This document shows positions 6,162 to 8,572 of a stretch of DNA of 8,572 nt, one piece after another. A program made the position numbers and the translations under genes. The notes under the pieces were generated by a model. It worked only from the letters and a program-made list of their open reading frames with translations. It did no database searches and was not told where the DNA came from. The stretch is from Holosporales bacterium (GTDB taxonomy: Bacteria > Pseudomonadota > Alphaproteobacteria > BNTO01). The stretch covers positions 1 to 8,572 of the forward strand of contig JAITOG010000049.1 in assembly GCA_031290075.1 (NCBI GenBank), read 5' to 3'. How positions within the stretch are numbered: the first letter of the stretch is position 1; every line of letters begins with the position of its first letter.

Positions 6162-7208
6162 ATGAAAAAAAAAATTGAATTTAGTAGTGATTATAATGAA
6201 GGGGCTCATCCCAGATTACTGGATAAATTGATTGAAACTAACATGGTTCAAACACATGGTTATGGGTCAGATCCTTACTGCGAAGAGGCTTACGAAGTTA
6301 TAAAAAAATTATGTGGAAATAAAGATTTAGATATACATATGATTGTTGGTGGAACGCTAACAAACTTAATTGTTATAAAAGCTGCGCTCAGGCCACATCA
6401 ATGTGTTCTTTCTCCATCAAATGGACATATACACGTTCAAGAAACTGGCTCTATTGAAGCTACTGGGCATAAAATTTCTATATTATCAGGGAAAGATGGA
6501 AAAATAACAGCCTCGCAAATTGATGAAGCATGCAATGAATATTGGAATAATGAAGGAATTGTTCACCTTACACAACCAAAACTTGTATACATAACCCATC
6601 CAACTGAGTTTGGTACCTTGTATAAAAAAGCCGAATTACAAGCAATTAGCGATGTTTGTAAAAAAAGGAATTTATACCTTTATATGGATGGAGCCCGCTT
6701 AGGATACGGTTTAGCCGCTAAAGAAAACGATACAGATTTAAAGTTTATAACTGAATGCTGCGATGTTTTCTATATTGGAGGAAATAAGCAAGGAGCCCTT
6801 TTTGGTGAAGCGGTAGTTATAAGAAATAAAACTATTGCCGAAGATTTCCGCCCTATTATGAAACAATGCGGAGGATTGCTTGCTAAAGGCCGGTTACTAG
6901 GTATACAGTTTACTGAATTACTAAAAGATGGCTTATATTTGGAGCTTTCTGTACACGCAAATAAAATGGCAGAAATAATTAGAAGTAGTTTAAAGCGAAT
7001 TGGAATAAAATTTTTTGTTGAAAATACCACAAACCTTCTTTTTCCAATATTACCAGATAGTATTTTGGAAGAATTATCTAAGGATTATTCGTTAACTTAT
7101 TACAAAAGATGGGATGAAAAATCTAGTGTTATAAGAATTGCCACAAGTTGGGCAACAACCGAAGAAAACGCAAATAAATTAGCTGCAGATTTAGAAAAAT
7201 TTTGCTGA
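6162..7208 (+). CDS. Low-specificity L-threonine aldolase-like PLP enzyme
   Basis: The product is 348 residues and fits the beta-eliminating lyase / threonine aldolase family (fold type I, pyridoxal phosphate). Visible landmarks are the N-terminal SSDYNEGAHP, the central YMDGARLGYG with Asp176 (pairs with the pyridine nitrogen), YIGGNKQGALFGEAVV with Lys209 as the predicted Schiff-base lysine, and the C-terminal VIRIATSWATT with a carboxylate-binding Arg. Family enzymes cleave L-threonine or L-allo-threonine to glycine and acetaldehyde. In a host-dependent organism this could supply glycine, but that is inference. The ATG at 6162 is chosen because GGAG (6152-6155) lies 6 nt upstream and homologous sequence begins there. 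An upstream GTG at 6051 would add 37 hydrophobic, AT-encoded residues lacking any ribosome site. The gene stands alone, 236 bp after obg. Related lyases in the same family cannot be excluded. Confidence 0.88.
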   Translation: MKKKIEFSSDYNEGAHPRLLDKLIETNMVQTHGYGSDPYCEEAYEVIKKLCGNKDLDIHMIVGGTLTNLIVIKAALRPHQCVLSPSNGHIHVQETGSIEATGHKISILSGKDGKITASQIDEACNEYWNNEGIVHLTQPKLVYITHPTEFGTLYKKAELQAISDVCKKRNLYLYMDGARLGYGLAAKENDTDLKFITECCDVFYIGGNKQGALFGEAVVIRNKTIAEDFRPIMKQCGGLLAKGRLLGIQFTELLKDGLYLELSVHANKMAEIIRSSLKRIGIKFFVENTTNLLFPILPDSILEELSKDYSLTYYKRWDEKSSVIRIATSWATTEENANKLAADLEKFC

Positions 7209-7230
7209 AAAACTTACTGTTTAAGCAGGT

Positions 7231-7326
7231 ATATACTGGGGCCCCAAAAGAATGCGGATTTTAATTACTGCCAATCCTTGAAACCCAAGAAGTTTGAATC
7301 CGCAATTTTTTGGGGTTTTGGTATAT
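7231..7326 (+). repeat. 96-bp palindromic element, copy A (long hairpin)
   Basis: The arms 7231-7260 and 7297-7326 pair along 30 positions: as RNA 29 of 30 pair, counting G-U wobbles, with a 36-nt loop. At the DNA level the arms share ATATAC, CCCCAAAA and TGCGGATT. It begins 22 nt after the aldolase stop codon and could terminate that transcript, but the large loop and the related copy at 7945-8031 argue for a mobile palindromic repeat first. Confidence 0.75.
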
Positions 7327-7477
7327 CAGTGAAACACAAGAGACAGAGTTTAGCGAATCTGGAAGATTGAACTGGGTAAAATCCAATGTTCTAGTACGAA
7401 TGGGTATAGCTGAAAATACACAACCGCAATTTTCCAAAAGCGGACATTTTTTAATTGCATTGACATTTAAAAAAAAA
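7327..7477 (+). other. Unassigned stretch upstream of the small-protein promoter
   Basis: No gene is convincing here. Short open frames exist on both strands, but they have no ribosome site and run through the repeat at 7231-7326. A small stem, CCGC...TTTT-CC-AAAA-GCGG (7424-7443), is followed by six T's (7447-7452) and may be a weak terminator protecting the following promoter. A first TTGACA occurs at 7460-7465, without a good -10 partner. Confidence 0.35.
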
Positions 7478-7506
7478 TTGACATCTTGCATACATACATA
7501 TACAAT
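7478..7506 (+). promoter_or_regulatory. Consensus sigma70 promoter for the small secreted protein
   Basis: A perfect -35 TTGACA (7478-7483) is followed by a 17-nt spacer and a -10 TACAAT (7501-7506), one base from consensus. It lies 32 nt before the ATG at 7539, with AAGGAG between them. It is the best promoter in the window and suggests high expression. The spacer carries a CATA repeat (CATACATACATA). Confidence 0.85.
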
Positions 7507-7538
7507 GACTTATATTTTTGTTTAAGGAGTTTTTTATT

Positions 7539-7997
7539 ATGATTTTTGTTAAAAAAATAATTGGAAGTGCATTGTTAGGAGTTTGCTTTGCTGGGGGAGT
7601 ACAAGCGGCGGGGATTTACTCTATTGCTGATGGTGAAGGGAATAATACTGTTATAACTGATATTGTTAATAAGCGGGATGCTTTAAGTGCTTTGGCGACT
7701 AATGCTGCTGCTATAAATGCTTTGGCGGATAATGCTGGTATAGCTGCTTTAGCGAGTGATCGTAGTTTTAATGCTGATATTGCTAAAGGTTTAATTGATT
7801 TGGCGAAACATAAAAACAGAGGGCCTTTTAGAAAGTTTTTAAGAGTTGTTACAGAAGTTGGAGGAGCATTTGTTGCTGTGGGAGTAGCAGTACTTGTAGG
7901 ATTCTCTTGTGTTGACCCATTAAAAGGCGTATTTTTTAGGAAAAATACTGTGTCCCCCGAATTTGAATTGAGGGCAAGCAGCTCTACCAAAGAATAA
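7539..7997 (+). CDS. Small secreted or membrane-anchored protein of unknown function
   Basis: The 152-residue product begins with a signal peptide (MIFVKKIIGSALLGVCFAGG, predicted cleavage after VQA near residue 24). Next comes a low-complexity Ala/Asn/Leu stretch (about residues 49-75) with loose repeats of the form ALATNAA / ALADNAG / ALASD, then a basic segment (KHKNRGPFRKFLR). A hydrophobic span (about 108-126, GGAFVAVGVAVLVGFSC) probably crosses the membrane. The last 17 residues (from Asn136) are encoded by palindromic repeat copy B, so the original C-terminus may have been replaced. The ATG at 7539 is preceded by AAGGAG (7524-7529) at 9 nt; the earlier TTG at 7518 would swallow that site. 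The gene is a single transcription unit with its own consensus promoter and a terminator at 8065-8103. I do not recognise the family. An exported factor or surface protein is possible but unproven. Confidence 0.8.
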   Translation: MIFVKKIIGSALLGVCFAGGVQAAGIYSIADGEGNNTVITDIVNKRDALSALATNAAAINALADNAGIAALASDRSFNADIAKGLIDLAKHKNRGPFRKFLRVVTEVGGAFVAVGVAVLVGFSCVDPLKGVFFRKNTVSPEFELRASSSTKE

Positions 7998-8031
7998 GTT
8001 TGAATTCGCAATTTTTTGGGGTTTGGGTATA
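7945..8031 (+). repeat. Palindromic element, copy B, overlapping the small-protein C-terminus
   Basis: The right arm (TTTGAATTCGCAATTTTTTG and on to GGGTATA at 8031) matches copy A's right arm at 7293-7326 almost base for base. The left arm starts ATACTG at 7945 and resembles copy A's left arm with small deletions. Orientation is the same as copy A. The reading frame of the small protein runs into it and stops inside it (TAA, 7995-7997). Confidence 0.7.
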
Positions 8032-8064
8032 ATACTTTATTGGTTTTGCTTTTCTTTTTTTGAT

Positions 8065-8103
8065 AAATGTACCTGGGATTTATAATTTTGGGTACATTTT
8101 TTT
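8065..8103 (+). terminator. Rho-independent terminator after the small-protein gene
   Basis: AAATGTACC (8065-8073) and GGTACATTT (8091-8099) form a 9-bp stem with a 17-nt loop, followed by a run of seven T's (8097-8103) partly shared with the stem. Distance from the stop codon is 67 nt. It also reads as a palindrome from the other strand. Confidence 0.7.
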
Positions 8104-8109
8104 AATCTA

Positions 8110-8255
8110 AGAATCTATCTTTAAAGATATTTTAACTGAGAGTTTTAAGAAAAAACGAGTGCATAAGCGCAGCTACTTTTAGCGTACACGTGAGCATTGT
8201 ATTACCGATTTGACGTAAAAAAAAACGCTCGGTTAAAATATCCTTAACAGGTTCT
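8110..8255 (+). repeat. MITE-like palindromic element, copy 2 (both terminal repeats)
   Basis: The left end (8110-8140, containing TTAAAGATATTTTAACTGAG) and right end (8228-8255, containing CTCGGTTAAAATATCCTTAA) are inverted repeats, 18 of 20 matching in the core. The interior (8141-8227) matches copy 1 at 608-689 in opposite orientation. At 146 bp, with no open frame and terminal inverted repeats, it fits a non-autonomous miniature element. The interior also holds GCATAAGCGCAGC, conserved between the copies. Confidence 0.75.
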
Positions 8256-8304
8256 AATAACGCGAACTATGGATTAGAAAAAGATTTTCAAACCCCTCAA
8301 AATA

Positions 8305-8348
8305 GGCTAGATTCCTGATAAACAATTACTCCTAAAAGGAACCTAGCC
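8305..8348 (+). promoter_or_regulatory. Hairpin that can mask the transposase ribosome site
   Basis: GGCTAGATTCC (8305-8315) and GGAACCTAGCC (8338-8348) pair at 10 of 11 positions. The right arm overlaps the Shine-Dalgarno-like AAAAGGA (8334-8340) and ends directly at the ATG (8349). In read-through transcripts entering from outside, this stem would block translation, a known way for insertion sequences to avoid activation by outside promoters. Confidence 0.5.
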
Positions 8349-8572
8349 ATGAATCATGATATCACTAACTGTGTTCACATTTAACTTTTCGGCCTTTGAA
8401 GGCTCTGCAGCGCAGAGGCCCAAAATTGTAAAAATCAATTAATGAACAGGGTTACTGAATTGTTTTGTTTTGTTGATGATTTTTGCAAAGAAGCAAATAA
8501 AGAAATCAAAAAATACCACATAACCAAACACGAAAAATTTCGCAAACCTACCAGAAAACCTGAGATTTCAGA
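8349..8572 (+). pseudogene. IS982-like transposase, 5' part, interrupted by the 88-bp repeat
   Basis: From the ATG at 8349 the frame reads MNHDITN, then enters the inserted repeat and meets TAA at 8382-8384. Removing 81 bp (8370-8450) would give MNHDITN directly followed by VTELFCFVDDFCKEANK, the expected start of an IS982-type transposase. The insertion length keeps phase, and the repeat itself supplies an in-frame ATG at 8442 (reading MNRVTELFCF), so a nearly complete enzyme could still be made from it. There is no good Shine-Dalgarno before 8442. The frame is open to the window edge. Catalytic DDE residues lie outside the window, so activity cannot be judged. Confidence 0.7.
8366..8453 (-). 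repeat. 88-bp palindromic repeat, copy in the transposase gene
   Basis: Exact reverse complement of 5600-5687 across all 88 bases. In this orientation the host frame meets stop codons, unlike in obg. Sequence on both sides (ATCAC before, CTGAATTG after) belongs to the transposase gene, so the insertion boundaries are clear to within a few bases. Confidence 0.9.

Larger units (their letters stand above)
8292..8572 (+). mobile_element. Left end of an IS982-like insertion sequence (partial)
   Basis: The probable terminal repeat begins ACCCCTCAAAATAGGC at 8292, about 57 nt before a transposase start codon. IS982-family ends commonly start with ACC. The encoded N-terminus (TELFCFVDDFCKEANKEIKK, then HEKFRKPTRKPEIS) has the 'FC.VDDFC' opening typical of IS982-type DDE transposases. 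The right end lies beyond the window. The gene is interrupted by the 88-bp repeat. Confidence 0.7.

Noticed and set aside
7261..7525. Open frames of about 70-76 codons on both strands
   Set aside because: They overlap each other, run through the palindromic repeat and lack ribosome sites; no recognisable protein family.
7518..7538. TTG start for the small secreted protein
   Set aside because: It would include the AAGGAG ribosome site in the coding region and put extra residues before the signal peptide.
7539..7620. Lipoprotein signal in the small secreted protein (LLGVC)
   Set aside because: Position -1 to the Cys is Val, which does not fit a lipobox; a signal peptidase I site after VQA is a better fit.
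7616..8011. 131-codon minus-strand frame opposite the small secreted protein
   Set aside because: It is an antisense shadow of the Ala-rich coding sequence, whose plus-strand gene has promoter, ribosome site and signal peptide.
1..8572. tRNA or rRNA genes
   Set aside because: No cloverleaf with a TTCRA arm or conserved rRNA segment was recognised on either strand by eye.

Overview
This AT-rich window (roughly one third G+C by eye) looks like chromosome from an alphaproteobacterium, probably a host-associated lineage of the Rickettsiales/Holosporales kind. The pointers are a truncated DUF3576 lipoprotein (an alphaproteobacterial family), a MotB/OmpA-type envelope protein of the alphaproteobacterial 'WPxFVDALxxLL' type directly before obg, and short palindromic repeats inserted in frame in housekeeping genes, as known for Rickettsia palindromic elements (RPEs). 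The lineage is inference; there is no rRNA or tRNA to anchor it.

Layout: (1) 1-719: the last 25 codons of an unrecognised gene, a truncated DUF3576 lipoprotein on the minus strand, and a palindromic repeat abutting the next stop codon. (2) 720-3401, minus: a chimeric gene joining an M24B aminopeptidase P (all five metal ligands present, C-terminal tail missing) to the second GTPase domain plus KH domain of Der/EngA (first GTPase domain missing). The junction is a 59-bp palindromic repeat. (3) 3605-5925, plus: a MotB/OmpA-like envelope protein and, 5 nt downstream, obg. Between Obg's G4 and G5 motifs lies another copy of the 59-bp element, itself split by a 183-bp in-frame insertion flanked by AAGCG. 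(4) 6162-7208: a PLP-dependent threonine aldolase-like enzyme. (5) 7209-8103: a small secreted or membrane protein gene with a consensus promoter and a terminator, bracketed by two copies of a palindromic repeat, the second of which encodes the protein's C-terminal tail. (6) 8104-8572: a MITE-like element and the left end of an IS982-like insertion sequence. Its transposase gene is interrupted near the start by an exact 88-bp inverted copy of part of the obg insertion.

The genes do not form one pathway. The main story is a dense population of at least four short palindromic repeat families that insert into reading frames, nest in each other, supply protein termini and start codons, and apparently created a chimeric gene. 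The exact 88-bp match implies that at least one family moved or was copied recently.
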